Shown piece after piece: positions 24,631 to 36,413 of a DNA stretch of 64,000 nucleotides. Under the pieces are notes generated by a model. The model saw only the letters and a program-made list of their open reading frames with translations, made no database searches and was not told where the DNA came from. This DNA comes from Isoetes taiwanensis (Eukaryota; Streptophyta; Lycopodiopsida; Isoetales; Isoetaceae), in assembly GCA_021234155.1 (NCBI GenBank), contig JAJEKV010000101.1, forward strand, positions 2,523,089 to 2,587,088, read 5' to 3'. The first letter of the stretch is position 1, and the number at the start of each line of letters is the position of its first letter. A program made the translations under genes and the position numbers.

Positions 24631-24885
24631 CTGCAGATTTCGGCCGTCAGACTTGCTCTTCTGGGGCATGGTATTTGAGAGCCTATTGTTAGGGTTTTTC
24701 CTCCCAAGTGGGGGTTTTTTCATCCCGGTAGTAGGGTTCTACTGTACAGTTACATTGTTTGTTTTTGGTGTTGGGGTTTTTGGCTTTTTTGCCTGTTCTG
24801 TGCCGTCTCATAGGCCTCTGGCCTCCGTGGACGTTAAAATAAACTTCCTTCCTTCCTTCCTTCTATTCTATTCTATTTTTTACCT
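24631..24885 (+). mobile_element. LINE 3' UTR with pentamer tail
   Basis: Plus-strand LINE end: CTCATAGGCCTCTGG, CTCCGTGGACGTTAAAATAA, then TTCC repeats and TTCTATTCTATTCTA. This is the same 3' signature as the minus-strand copies at 3.6, 22.7 and 54.5 kb. Only the untranslated end is recognisable. Confidence 0.65.
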
Positions 24886-26505
24886 TTGCACCCTTGCTCC
24901 AACCTCATGTGGGGCCAATTATGCTTCTAGCCTCTGCAATATATTTTTGGATCGATCATAAGACGCCATTTCATTCTATATTCATTTTTTACTTTTGCGC
25001 CCTTGCTCAGACTTTATGTGGGTCAATTTTGCTTCTAGGCTCTACAAGTTATTTCTGGATCAACCGTGACCGTGTCGTCACAGAAGTGTAAGACTAAGAT
25101 TCGTAGTCAATAACGTGTTTTGTTATATTGTAATACTAGTCCTAATTAGTAGCATTTGTTGACTGAAAGGTTGGAATTAGGCATATTATACTAGTGAATG
25201 GCAAGAAACTAGGCATTTCGTATAATCTACGAGCACGATGTTAACCAGAGAAGCATATTGAAGGCAATTAGTGCAGCAAGGATGGTTTCTAGATAAAAAA
25301 AAAATTCTGAAGGCAAAGGATACTCTTATATTGACCCAAGCCTCAACATGGATTTTGGTATTGAGAACAAGTCACAATACCTTGCTCGAGCAAAATTTGT
25401 ACCGCTGTCTGTTGTGACATCATCTTTGGATATAATTATATTTCGCATTTTCATGCATAAAAAATCCGTATTCCTTTTTGTGTATTTGGCCAATAAAAAA
25501 AATGGTTAAAATGTAGAAAAGTAATAGTGTTTAGGGTTAGGTTACGGATTTGAGAGAACAAATGCGTGAAGGCAAAGCCGTTTGAAAATTTCGCAAATGA
25601 TTGTGGCAGAGACTGTGGTAGAGATAGAAGATCGGTGCGATTCAGAGTGCATATGGCGGCCTACAATTAGTAGAAAAGTTCAGCTTTCCTCGAGGTATCT
25701 ATGCTTTTGGACATCTTGATCCAGATGGTACTCCAATGAAATAGCTATGGCAGGTACTCGCTTCATTCCCAGCTCATACGGAAGAAAGAATTATTTTAAA
25801 GTTTGTTAATGCTTTAAGTTTCTTGATCTCCAACATATAAAGGATTGCTGTGTCTGGAAGGAAAAATGCATTATTCAGGTTTGGTTACCAGGCAGTTACA
25901 ACACATAAGGTAGATTGTAAGAACCAACGAAGCATAAGCGCCTGATGGTATGTTTGGATCCGAAATGGGATTGATTTGAAGCTGTGTATGGGTATTCATA
26001 ATAATTGAAAATACTAATTGCACGTAGGCGGTTCTTTTGTTTTTTATTCTAAGCATATTAATAGGGGCAGTATACTTCGCCTCATGAGGTGAACCGACGG
26101 TGTGGGTTTTATCAGTTGATGTTGGTCATGTGAATTTGGAAAAGAAATGGCCGGCTCAACACATTGCTTCAACTACATATATGAGAATTCATACTATGAC
26201 CACCTGGATGCATGTGGTTATTATTGACTTGAAATGTGCTATAGATTATAGATTACGGGGCATGAGAGGACAATTGAATGTAAGAAATGTGCAGAAAAAT
26301 TAGTTTCTATCATATAGTATTTGATTAAAACATACTGGCAAATGGGTAGGATCTTTGTGAAGCAAATTCTAGGTGGGTCTTGGGTAGACGCTTCAATGGC
26401 AACCAATTTGTATCTCACAAGAAAGTTGATTTTTCTTGTATCTTATTTATTCGTGACTTTAAAATAATCCTTATAAGTGAATATAAACACTGATATCAAG
26501 GGACA
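24886..26505. other. CACTA-like interior, one exon-like stretch
   Basis: Mostly featureless. At about 25647-25752 an open stretch between an AG and a GTACTC reads AYGGLQLVEKFSFPRGIYAF then GHLDPDGTPM, with one stop near its end. It looks like a captured exon, but I cannot name the family. Confidence 0.3.
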
Positions 26506-27114
26506 ACATCCCATGATATATGTGACACATTATTATTGACCCAATCGCATCACATATTATTAATTTATTATTGACCAAATTGCATTAAATATGACCTATA
26601 AGTGACATAAATAGTGCCACTATACGTGGAACTATTTGACCCAATTGCATTATGTATGACCTAGTAAATGACATAATTAGTGCCACTATATGTGGCAATC
26701 TCCAACAAAAATGGAGCAGATATTGACAAAATAAATGACATTGATATTGAGAAAATAGATGGTATTATTAATGACTTTATTGGCGTTGTTAAAATTGACA
26801 CTAGACATGACAATATATATGACTTGACATGTGACAAAATTTGTAGCATTATGGATTCTATAGGCGACTCTATCACTGATGTTAATGCTGACATTATCCT
26901 TGATGTTATAGGTGACTCTATATATAGGAGACACTATATTTGACGTTGAATGTGACGTTGGCACTGGCACTATGGGTGACAAAGGGACTGACATTATACG
27001 TGACGTTCTCATTGCTACTTTTGTGACATCCGGTTGTGTCACCTATAACGTCAATTGTTAAAAACATTTGAGTTGCAATTTGAGGCTAAATATTGACACA
27101 ATCAGTGACACTAA

Positions 27115-27837
27115 TCGATGACACAGAAATTGCAAGACTTCAGTTGCAGCTCTCCACTCAAGGCTCATCATCTTCACACATCACTCATTCTCACAGGAAG
27201 ATCCGAGACCAACTTCGTCTTCTCACTGAGAAAGACAACAAGCTTCATGATCTGGAATATCAGTTGCAACAGGCCATCCAGTCTGCTGAAGAAACTCAGA
27301 ATCAGCATGAGACTTACATTTTTTTGCCAGTCCACATTCCAGATGACTTCCCCAAATCTACCAGCTATCTCGATTATGTGCTCTCTCGACGACATCTTTT
27401 CATGCTCAAGTGGTTCACTGCAAATGGCAACCTTCAGGGATCTCTCAGTGGTAATGATCTTCTTACCATCTGGCCTGATCTCTCCATTGAAGACAAGGGT
27501 CTTCTCTGTGCTCTTCTGACCTACCAGCTTCTTCCTTGCGAAGATATGGAATTCTTTATTTTTCGCCTGGCTCAACCAATGGCATATGTCATGCATGATT
27601 TTTATTTGGCTGACACACAGAACAAGTTCAATGACGGCCCCCACCGTGCTTTTCAAGGTAATCCTGATACCCAATGGGTTTTACAGCTCTAGAATAAATA
27701 TTTTTAGGATCCGACATGAACCAACACCTTTAAGGTGGAGTACATGCCCGAGCTTGCTCATCACTTGCCCCTCTGGATTGCAGAAACATTGCAGCAGGTC
27801 CGGAAGAACTTACATGAAGAAGTTGATACGGAGTTAT
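27115..27837 (+). pseudogene. Coiled-coil gag-like protein, 3' part
   Basis: Continues the protein begun at 21286: DDTEIARLQLQLSTQG, a second coiled coil (DNKLHDLEYQLQQAIQ), then a globular part containing YLDYVLSRRHLFMLKWFTAN and FHRLAQP-like text, open to 27692. After a short disruption it resumes as FKVEYMPELAHHLPLWIAET and ends VDTEL with a stop near 27837. A purine-rich stretch and an LTR-like region follow, as at the 3' end of a retroelement internal region. Confidence 0.5.
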
Positions 27838-27857
27838 AGTCCGTATCATAGCACGGG

Positions 27858-28641
27858 GGAGTGGTCCACGGCGCCAGGGTTATGGGGGCATGGCAAAATA
27901 TGGCAAAGTTGTGGAAACATGGCAAACATTACTCATGTATCTAGGGACCTTTATTCTTATGGGAAATACAAGGTAAAGGTGGTTGCACAAACATGGAAGG
28001 GGTCGAGGCACTATCATTGGGATGATTATTGGTTGAGGAAATGGTCATAGATAATGTCCCATATGATAAGTCATATAATCTAATTAAAGGCAAGGAGATA
28101 TTTTGAGGAAAAGGCAACTGCCTGCTAAAAAAGGCTAAAGTCGCAGAGAGATCTATAAATAGAACCGAAACTTCAGTTGGACATATCTCCGCAACCAGAG
28201 CTCCGATTGATGCGACCTTTACCTCGTTGGAACCGGCTCGGAGTCTAGTTTGAATTGGGGGGGCACATATCCTAGTTCATCCATATGAGGGAGTAATGGC
28301 CAAAAAGGTGACAGGAGGTCACAAATTACTGCCATAGTGACTTCACAGATCTGCAATTGCTCTTATGATGTGTGGCTACATGGAATAGCTAGACTAGCCT
28401 GGAGGGCCAATAAGCCAGATATTGTCTTTGCACAGTGGTCTACGTGGAGTAGCCAGATATTATTTGCTCATGGTCTACGCGGAGTAGCCAGATACTGTTT
28501 GCTGAGCCAGTTGCATTGCCATAACCCTGTGGACCCGGTTGGGTGGTTAAACGTGCTCCTCAATGTAATTTGTCTGTGATATAAAATAATCGGATCTTGA
28601 TCTTCAAATAAGATGTTGTTGTTCAGTAGTTTAGCTTCCCA
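27858..28641 (+). repeat. Putative LTR
   Basis: Lies between a purine tract (CACGGGGGAGTGG, about 27852) and a primer-site-like ATTGTATCAGAAG (about 28646-28658), and ends CCATAAACA. It contains ATCTATAAATAGAACC (TATA-like, about 28150) and a repeated CTACGTGGAGTAGCCAGATA / CTACGCGGAGTAGCCAGATA pair (28440-28490). Boundaries are inferred; a matching second LTR was not found. Confidence 0.4.
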
Positions 28642-28656
28642 TAAACAATGAATTGT

Positions 28657-29310
28657 ATCAGAAGTGAGGATTCAGTTTGCCCAAATCTATTTACAACATC
28701 TCGGTGGTTTCAACAGCCTCCATGCATATATTGACAGTGAAACCATTCCCACTGAATAGGTTCCTCCTCCGGTCAACAGTCTTCTTTCATTTGGATTGGG
28801 AACGATGGTGTCAGACTTTGGATGCTGACCTCCTTCAGGAATTCCGTAATCAAGCCCATCAGCCAATGATGCAGCATCCTCCACAGCACAACCCCCTGTA
28901 TGCATCCATAGGAGCACCTCCATGCCGTCAGTTTCTCACATCAGATTGACGCTCCTCCTTTTGGACCAAGGCTCTGGCTGGTCACGCAGATTGGCCCCCG
29001 CTCATATTTCTACAGATCTTCGGTGGGATCCACGCTTTGTGCGTCGCTCTGTGTGGCAGGAAGGAGAAACTTTGGACCAAACTCGGAATTGGATATACAT
29101 TCCGAATGAATGAGGTTGGCAGAACCTCGCTCAGGCCGTCTGGGGCCTCACTCAATTTTTTGAACGTGCTACCACATCTTCTGATCTGTCCGTTCATTGT
29201 GAAGCAAAATTTTGTGCAGCCCTCAAGTGCCTCCTTCAGTTCTATTGCGCGCAAGCACCCTATCTACTACTATAATCCTAACGCTAGTGATGGTGCCTTT
29301 GGTCTCCAGA
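28657..29310 (+). pseudogene. Possible gag start of a second retroelement copy
   Basis: Downstream of the putative LTR and primer site. Open stretches such as DLRWDPRFVRRSVWQEGETL (28922-29113) and AVWGLTQFFERATTSSDLSV suggest decayed coding sequence, but no family motif is visible. Truncated on the right by the Copia fragment. Confidence 0.3.
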
Positions 29311-30445
29311 CATCTAATTTCTTCCTAAGTTCTTGTGGTATGTGAGCAAATGAAAGACATTCAAATGCTTTCAAATAATCATACTTTACCTCCCTTTGGG
29401 TCCAAATCTCTTCAGCAATTTTACCATCCAAACTTGAGGTAGGAATCTTGTTCTGTATAAAGTGAGGTAGGAATCTTGTTCTGTATAAAGACTTCCACCT
29501 TGACTGCTTCTTCCCACTTAGGTAACCCAGACATTTTAAGCATTGATCTCACTAAATTAAGTATAGATCTATTTTTTCTTTCAGCCACTCCGTTTTGATG
29601 TGGTGTATCTATCTGATCTTAAGCATTTAATTTTCTTGCCAGTGTCTCTTTCAACTTCTGCTTCATACATTCTAAAGATTGTAAATGCTTGATCTTTGGA
29701 GTCTAGAAAATAACATTTGGTTCTCCTAGAATGATCGTCTATAAAAGTTATGAAATACACCCTCCCTTGCAGACTTTGTACGTTGATGGGACCATGTAGA
29801 TGACTGTGCACCAACTCGAGTAGCTCTTTTGCCCTTTGCTTTGACTTTTTGAATGGCAATCTTGTAACTTTTCCCTATCATACATCCAAGGCAAGTGAAG
29901 TCTTTCAAATGTGCAACAGAAATCAGTCCCCTTTTTGCCATCATTCTTAAGTTATTTAAATTTGTGTGTCCAAGTCTTCCATGTCAGACTTTCAAGGATG
30001 GACATGTTACAGTATGTATGCAACCTGCTAAGGCATTGTTATGGAATCCATATAACTTTCCAACACATTTTGCATAAAATCTCATTTCATTGTAAAAAGA
30101 CACTTTACAACAGAGTTTGTCAAAGCAAACTTTAAAACCCAAATCAGCCAACTGGCTTACAGAGATCAAGTTTCTAACAAGATTTGGCACACAAAGTACA
30201 TTGCTCAAATTAACTGCTCATCCTTGCAGATCAAAGAGCTCCAGCATTCCTGATTCTTCAACCCTTTGTAATTCTCCATCTCCCATTTGTACAAAGATTG
30301 CAGGCCTGCTTCTCCTTTCTTTTAGAGCATCAATAGAGTTTACTACTGATCTCTCAACTCCACTATCTATGATAAGAAGATTACCATCATTAGATTGCCT
30401 TTCTAAATTAGCACATTTTGGAGGTTATTCAGGGCAAATAATGTC
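29300..30445 (-). mobile_element. Copia fragment: protease to integrase
   Basis: Minus strand. Protease region IIDSGVERSV (about 30385) and LFDLQG; then LCVPNLVRNLISVSQLADLG, diagnostic of Copia; then the pre-integrase HGRLGHTN ... CLGCMIGKS zinc region; then integrase text FITFIDDHSRRTKCYFLDSK with frameshifts, ending near NGVAERKNRS (about 29590) and downstream. No LTRs found. A 28-bp tandem duplication (TGAGGTAGGAATCTTGTTCT...) occurs at about 29434-29490. Confidence 0.8.
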
Positions 30446-31645
30446 TCATGCATTGGTCAGAAGGAGCTTATCAGCACCTCCAATGAGAGTTGAAGGTCAT
30501 GTGGTACTTTCTAGATAAGATCTTAGGTGAGGTGCATGATACGAATAAAATAATATGGCAGATGTCCTTGTAAGAAATCAAAGATATTGCAGTACATAAA
30601 ATGATAAAATTTTGAGACTTCTTTGAAAATAGATATGATACAGAGTTCTTTAACCACCCAACTAGATCCACCTCAGAAAGGGCTACAAAGCAAGGCTATA
30701 TCACTGGCTTCTGGTTTATGGTCATCGCTGGCATCTATCCCAGCCTCCGACCATCTCTGTAAGAATTCTGGCTATGACTTAAGGAGGTATCTACTTATAT
30801 TTGGTCTTGATCAATGCTGCATCAATTACTCCAGCCTTTGATCTAGTGCTGATACTCTGCCACTCTTGATGCTGCTACAACTAATCATGACCCCAACAGA
30901 TGTGTCCTATTCCCTTTGTCTCTTTTGTAACTTCCAAAATATGGTGTCTGCTCCTCGTCCTCCTTTACATGTCTATGAATTCTCCATTGTCTCTCAAGCT
31001 GCTGCTACTCTACATAAATGTTGATCTTTTCTAAAATAGGTTTTTTATTAAAATAGATAAGACATTCTTTAATAATCCAAGGTCACATACATTGGCACTT
31101 CTCAGCTCCATCAGTAGCAATTGTGTGTGCCAAGTATCTGGTAAGTTACAATGAAATTAACTGGTAGCACACTCGACATGATAAACTAATCCTTCATGGA
31201 CCATGCTAGTTTCTCTTACACCATCATGTTCTAGTGGGAGGAGTGTTAGTCATGTGTCTAAACATACAAGAAATTCATGAATATTTATCCATAAGTGTTC
31301 CCGACCAAATACTGTATCCAAGTTTCTGCAGGACCAAAGCCACAAGAAGCAACAAACTCCAACACATGATCCTCTCATGACGTGCATCGCATGGAGCAGT
31401 CACGACTTCAGCAGACCTAGAGATTCACGAAGTCTTTTCAGCCGTACATGCAGAGGTAATTGCTGCTTCTCACAATTTTGCTATTTTGGCCACAAGGCCA
31501 TTATACTATATACACTTCCAGTCTGGACTTAAAATGTTAGTAAGAGTTTGAGATTTTCTTGTTCCTCTCTTGTAATAGCACTTTGCTAGATCATTATTGT
31601 CAAAACCTTTGGTACCCAAGTATTCCAGATTCAGTCTGAAATGGG

Positions 31646-31648
<3 letters not shown>
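30446..31648. other. Unassigned, no gene seen
   Basis: No convincing gene. GGCCATTATACTATATACA near 31497 resembles GGCCATTGTACTATATATA near 36911, with similar following sequence, suggesting two relics of one repeat or LTR. Confidence 0.35.

Positions 31649-31715
<67 letters not shown>
31649..31715. repeat. (CT)n microsatellite, left
   Basis: About 33 uninterrupted CT dinucleotides on the plus strand, abutting the 5' end of the LINE at 31716. Confidence 0.95.
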
Positions 31716-31718
<3 letters not shown>

Positions 31719-31918
31719 CGCTAGGGTTTCTGCTGTGGAACTTCAGAAAGCCATAGCTCTCACATACGGTGTCAGATTGCAACGGGGTTGGGCTCGTTGG
31801 AAAGCTTATTCCGAGCTCTTTCCAACGGTATATAATATCAATACTTTTGAATCAGTTTGACAGTCTGTAATTGGCATTTTCCGGGACTGTGTAGGATGGG
31901 ACATCCTAAAAAAAGGAG

Positions 31919-32960
31919 ATGCAGAATAAGATTCAGGGGAAAAGGGGCTCCAAGGAGGTGGGCTCCAAGGCTGATTCCGGCTCCCTGGGGGCAAATAAAT
32001 CTGTGGTAGGCAATGCCAAGAAGGTAAAAAATGATTGTAAAAGGCATGGCAAGGAAGTTCTTACAGAAGACATATCGGATGACACCTCGGATGGGGACTC
32101 TGGTACTTCTGCGGAATCTCTGGAGGCAGAGGCAACTGATTTGGGGCTGAAGGCTGACATATCCGGAGGGCTTGGGCCTGTCTTTGGGGCTGATTTGCAG
32201 CGAGCTATGGCCTTATACGGATTCTTGGGAGGAGAGATGCTAATGGGTCAATTGCTTTACGGTGATGATGAAGCTACTAGAATCCATGGAGCATCGGGGA
32301 AGGAAGCGAGCAGGCAAGGAAGGAGGCGGCAGCCCATCGTGCACAAATGCTTAAGCTTTTGCAAGGTATGAATGAGTCTTTGTGTTCTTTAAAGAGTGAA
32401 AATGTAGAGCTAAAGCAGCAGCTAGCAAGCGATCGTAGACAAAGCGGGTCATGGATCAAGTGAGACTTGAATAGGGGCTCAAATGATGGTTTTCAAGGAG
32501 CAATTGATGCTTTGAATGAGAAAATGGAGCACTTGGCTGATATGCATGAAAGGGAATCGAAGGCTAATAATTCAAAATTGCTGGCCTACCAGAAAAGGAG
32601 AACGAGGACAACGTGGTCGTTGTTCATACCTTCCTTGCGGAAAAGAATGCAAATCCAAGCAGGTGCATATTGCGGAGGCATATCGAATTGGCAAGAAAGG
32701 TGAGGGGACCACGCAACATTACGGTCAAATGTGCAAGCAAAAAGCTAAAAGCGAGAGATGATGCGTAAAGCGGTCCGGTAACTTAAGGGCCAATTTATCC
32801 GGATTAACGATGATTTAACGGGGATGCAATTTCAGAGAGGAAAGAAGACATTGTGAAAATGAAGGAGGCTAGGGCAGCAGGAAGAGGCGTACCCCTTTTG
32901 GAGAGGAGGAAAAGCGGTGATAGAAGATGCATAGGAAATAGCGACCGCCGGGTTAGTATC
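31919..32960 (+). pseudogene. LINE ORF1, broken
   Basis: Open from 31919 to 32371: a basic N-terminus, a Ser/Asp/Glu-rich middle (EDISDDTSDGDSGTSAESLE) and a segment with GLGPVFGADLQRAMALYGFL. After a frame change a coiled coil follows (ALNEKMEHLADMHERESKAN), then a segment equivalent to the RRM-like part (LPEKENEDNVVVVHTFLAEK, 32580-32650) and NITVKCASKKLKARDD. Several frameshifts. Confidence 0.65.
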
Positions 32961-32984
32961 TTTGGAATATAAATACCTTAAAAC

Positions 32985-35900
32985 ATAGCAAAGTATGCAC
33001 TATGGCAGATCTGTTAGATGATGTAGATGTAATTTTTTCTTGGAAACATGTGAGCATGAAAGAAAGGTCTCGGGATATTTTGGATTCACAATCTTGCATT
33101 CGGTATGGAATAATAAAGGGTGGAATCTTAAGGGTTCGGAGGGATTGCATGTTATGCTAGGAATGAAATTGCCCATGTAGTTTGTGTGTTGGAGCGAAAA
33201 GCATCAGCCACGGTACATTTGGATTGAGCTACCGGTAGAATTGGCAAGATCTCATTGGTGGGTGGGTGTTATTTTCCACCAAGAGATTAAGCCTATATAT
33301 AACAAAGGGGATTTGGATAAAGATGACCCATTTTTTCATCCGGGCGGGGATATACTAACACCGAGCATGGCAGGGGAAGTAGTATTGTTAGGGGATTTTA
33401 ATGGACGAGCGGGAAACCAACGGCGACTATGGTTAGTCCGGATGGAGAAACAGAGTGGTTGGAGATGATGGATAATGACGAACTAAAAAATCAGAATTTT
33501 GGAACAGGTTATCGGATGATGGTGTGAAATGGCCAACACTTGAGGGCGTCATGTCTTTGCATTTGTGTAGTGGCTTTGAGATGGTAATCTTTAATGGCAC
33601 TTTGCTAGATACCCGGATCGGGCAAAGCGTACTGCGAAATGCGGTGTAGTAGATTATGTCATTGCCAAACCCTCTTTTTGCCGAACAACTTGTTAGTATG
33701 TCAATTGGAGATGAAAATGAAAATTCAGATCATGTGCCCATCTCTATAAAGATTAAGGTGCAATAGGAGCTGTAAGGGTGAAGCCATACATAAAAGCAAG
33801 CGAATATATTTGAAATACGACAAAGCGGATAAATATGGTGATATATGTGAGCAGAAAGTGACTTCTATTGTATGGCTGACACATTACAAGGAAAAAGTGA
33901 TGCATTGTCCGAGATTTTGTTGCAATCGTGGATAGTTGCTTTGTATCATATCGTCAAAGGATGGGGCTGCCTTGCAATAGCTGGTTCGATCTTGTGATTG
34001 CAAGCATCGAGGAGGGCAAAATTTAGAGCGGAAGGGGCGAGGAAAGCATGTGAGCGGAGGATATACATTAGGCTGATTAAAAATAAAAAGAAGGCATACC
34101 TATACAAGAAACATAAGAAAATGATGGAGGAATTCTTTGGTAGATCCGAAGAAGTTCCGGAGAAGACTCAAACCCATGAAATATAGAACGGATGGATTAC
34201 ATGTAGAGGCACTTATGGCACATGTAACGTAAAATTTGTATAATGTTCTGAGGCAGAAGCTATGATGGAGGCAAATGAAGACACATATGCTATATCGGAT
34301 ACACTTGCTTTCCTCTAGGTGATGTGCAAGATGGGCTTAAAAGGCTTGCCAATGGCAAAGCTGCTGAGGACGCTTGTGGTCTTATGGCTGAAATGCTTAA
34401 ATGGGCAGGAGAAGAAGTAGCAATTAAAATTTGGTAGATATGTTTAATATGGCAATCGAGAGATGGCTTTCCAACATCTGGCGGGTGAATAGGGTGGTAC
34501 CGCTACATAAATCGGGGAAGTATCCAATCCGAGTAACTATCGCGACTATTATGGTTGGCGGAGTCTATATGCAAAATTATTCGCTTCTATCCTTGGAGCG
34601 CAAGATAAGTGCTTGGGCGAGGAGGATAACAATGCTAGAGCCATTGGACAAGCGGGCTTTAGACCCAAAAGTCCACAATTGACCACTTGGTTACTCTCAG
34701 GTGCTATGATGGACTCGATGAGTCGGCAAGAAGAAGAAACCACTGTATGCTACTTTTGTAGACTTTAGCAAAGCTTTCGACATGGTTAATAGGCGGAATT
34801 TGTGGCAGAGAATGGTAGACCTGAACATCCCGATTGAGCTCAGACATGCGGTAGGTGTGCTTTATGGCAAGGTTCTAGTGCAGCTGTCATTCCCCTTTGT
34901 GGAGTTATGTGATGAGATGGTAGAAAGCAATATGGGAGTAAAGCAAGGATGTCCACTGTCACCTACTCTTTTCGGCTTATTCATAGACCAACTTGAAGGG
35001 TGGGTACGAGCACATGGGGGAGATGGTACCGCTCTGAGAGAGTATGTATTCATGCTTCTATTATATGCTGATGATGTAGTATTGCTGTCCCGGAGCATAC
35101 AAGGGATGCAAAAGCATTTGGATGTGCTTGAAGCATTTTGCGAGGATAAGGGCATGCGGGTGAATCTAGATAAGACCAAGGCAGTGGTGTTTGGGGCAAA
35201 AAAGACGGAACATGTTCGATTCTACTATAAGGATAGGCAAGTGGAAGTGGTAGAGAATTACAAATATTTGGGCCTAACCGTAGATAAGAGTCCTAATTGG
35301 AATCAAGCAGTGGAACATAGGGTGAATGCGGGTCTAAAAGCGTTGTATGCTATGCAAAGGAAGTGTGTGAATGCAGAGATATGGAATTTTGAGATGAAGC
35401 GTATGCTCTACAAGGTGCTTGTCCAGACGGTTGTGCTATATGGCTGTGAAGTCTGGGGACCAGGCCTTGCTAATGATAGCTGGCAAAAAGTGGAAAAGAT
35501 ACAGAAGAAATTTTTTCATACGGAGTTGGGCACAAAGATGCAAACACCATATGACATGATGCTAGTTGAAAGTGGAATGATGCCACTCGAAGCTGAGGCT
35601 CTTTCTTGGACCCTCTTGCGCTATATGTGCAAAGTCCTATATGATATGCGAATAATAGCTTGCCTAGACTTGCTTTAGAGGAAACCCGAAGTAAAGGCTG
35701 GTGTGTGGGATATAGACAGATGGCTTATGAAATGGGGGATGAACATACAGGATTTGGAGATGCACAAAGAGGACATTAGTGGTTGGGTTCGAGATAGTTT
35801 CTTGAGTAAGTCATGGAGCATGCCAGCTGTGAAGAAAGAGTATTATAAGGCTCACATAAATCCATCTTTGCAAGAAGCACACTATCTTAGGGAACCCATA

Positions 35901-36298
35901 TCAGTGAAACTTAGGCATGCAATCGCAAGAATACGGTTGAGCTCACACCGACTTGGTGTGGAGATCGGGAGATGGGCAGACATTGCACATGATCTTAGAC
36001 ATTGTCAGCTATGTGATGCGGGAGTAGTAGAAGATGAGGCCCATGTCACGCTTTTTTTGTCGCTTATTAGGATATCCGGGTCAAGCATGGGGTAGTGCTA
36101 TTTACGCTTGTTGATTTCTTTCGACAGGCAGGCTCATGCATTGGAGGTTGTATTATGGACATTCTTAACCATAGAGAGGTCCTGATGAAGCAACAAAGGG
36201 TGACGGAGATTGAGGTAGAGGAGCCCAGTGTGTTGTTCTCTGAGGACGCACTGGATGACTTATTTTATAATTTTGAGTGCAATGTAATCGTCTCATAG
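32985..36298 (+). pseudogene. LINE ORF2: endonuclease, reverse transcriptase, zinc motif
   Basis: Endonuclease traces from about 33000, with VVLLGDFNGRAGNQ near 33380-33420 (GDFN catalytic-type motif). Reverse transcriptase: NYRDY and AGFRPKSTIDHL (34520-34690, frameshifted), ATFVDFSKAFDMV (motif A, about 34750), then a 298-codon open stretch 34782-35678 with GVKQGCPLSPTLF (motif B), LLLYADDVVLLS (motif C, catalytic Asp pair), NLDKTKAVVF and VENYKYLGLTVD. A single TAG at 35676 interrupts the frame before 35703-36095, which has LRHCQLCDAGVVEDEAHVTL (C-terminal zinc-knuckle-like motif, last Cys lost). A final frame change leads to 36095-36298. Non-LTR type; clade not assigned. Confidence 0.85.
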
Positions 36299-36337
36299 AC
36301 CTGGCGGTCTCGAAGACGTAATAATAAATTTCATTTC

Positions 36338-36340
<3 letters not shown>

Positions 36341-36411
<71 letters not shown>
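36341..36411. repeat. (CT)n microsatellite, right
   Basis: About 35 CT dinucleotides on the plus strand directly after the LINE 3' end; they match the tract at 31649-31715. Confidence 0.95.

Positions 36412-36413
<2 letters not shown>

Larger units (their letters stand above)
21928..27116 (+). mobile_element. CACTA-like DNA transposon, non-autonomous
   Basis: The left end begins CACTACAAGAGAAGGG, the hallmark terminus of plant En/Spm (CACTA) elements. Both ends (21945-22560 and 26510-27110) are full of GTGTCA, GTGACATTA and TGACAC motifs in opposite orientations, matching CACTA subterminal repeats. The right end contains TGACACTAAT, the inverse of ATTAGTGTCA 20 bp inside the left end, so the outermost right terminus appears lost. 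The trinucleotide GAT borders both sides. No transposase frame is visible. The interior holds two LINE fragments in opposite orientations and unassigned DNA. It splits a coiled-coil coding region. Confidence 0.65.
31716..36340 (+). mobile_element. Near full-length LINE, decayed
   Basis: About 4.6 kb. Order: 5' leader (31716-31918), ORF1 with coiled coil, APE-type endonuclease, reverse transcriptase and C-terminal zinc motif, then a 3' end reading CATAGACCTGGCGGTCTC ... AATAATAAATTTCATTTCATTT that runs straight into (CT)n. The element is bracketed by (CT)n on both sides in the same orientation, consistent with insertion into a CT microsatellite. Many stops and frameshifts make it inactive. Confidence 0.85.

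Noticed and set aside
21928..27116. Tc1/mariner-type insertion at TA with GTGTCA ends
   Set aside because: Joining at TA also keeps the flanking frame, but the CACTACAAGA terminus and rich subterminal repeats favour CACTA; recorded as the main alternative.
27174..27674. 166-codon minus-strand ORF
   Set aside because: It is antisense to the better supported coiled-coil frame at 27115-27692.
31600..31860. Open frames across the CT tract on both strands
   Set aside because: Low-complexity translation of a dinucleotide repeat (Ser-Leu or Arg-Glu).
36095..36298. Independent small gene after the LINE
   Set aside because: It is the frameshifted end of LINE ORF2, ending just before the element's 3' signature.
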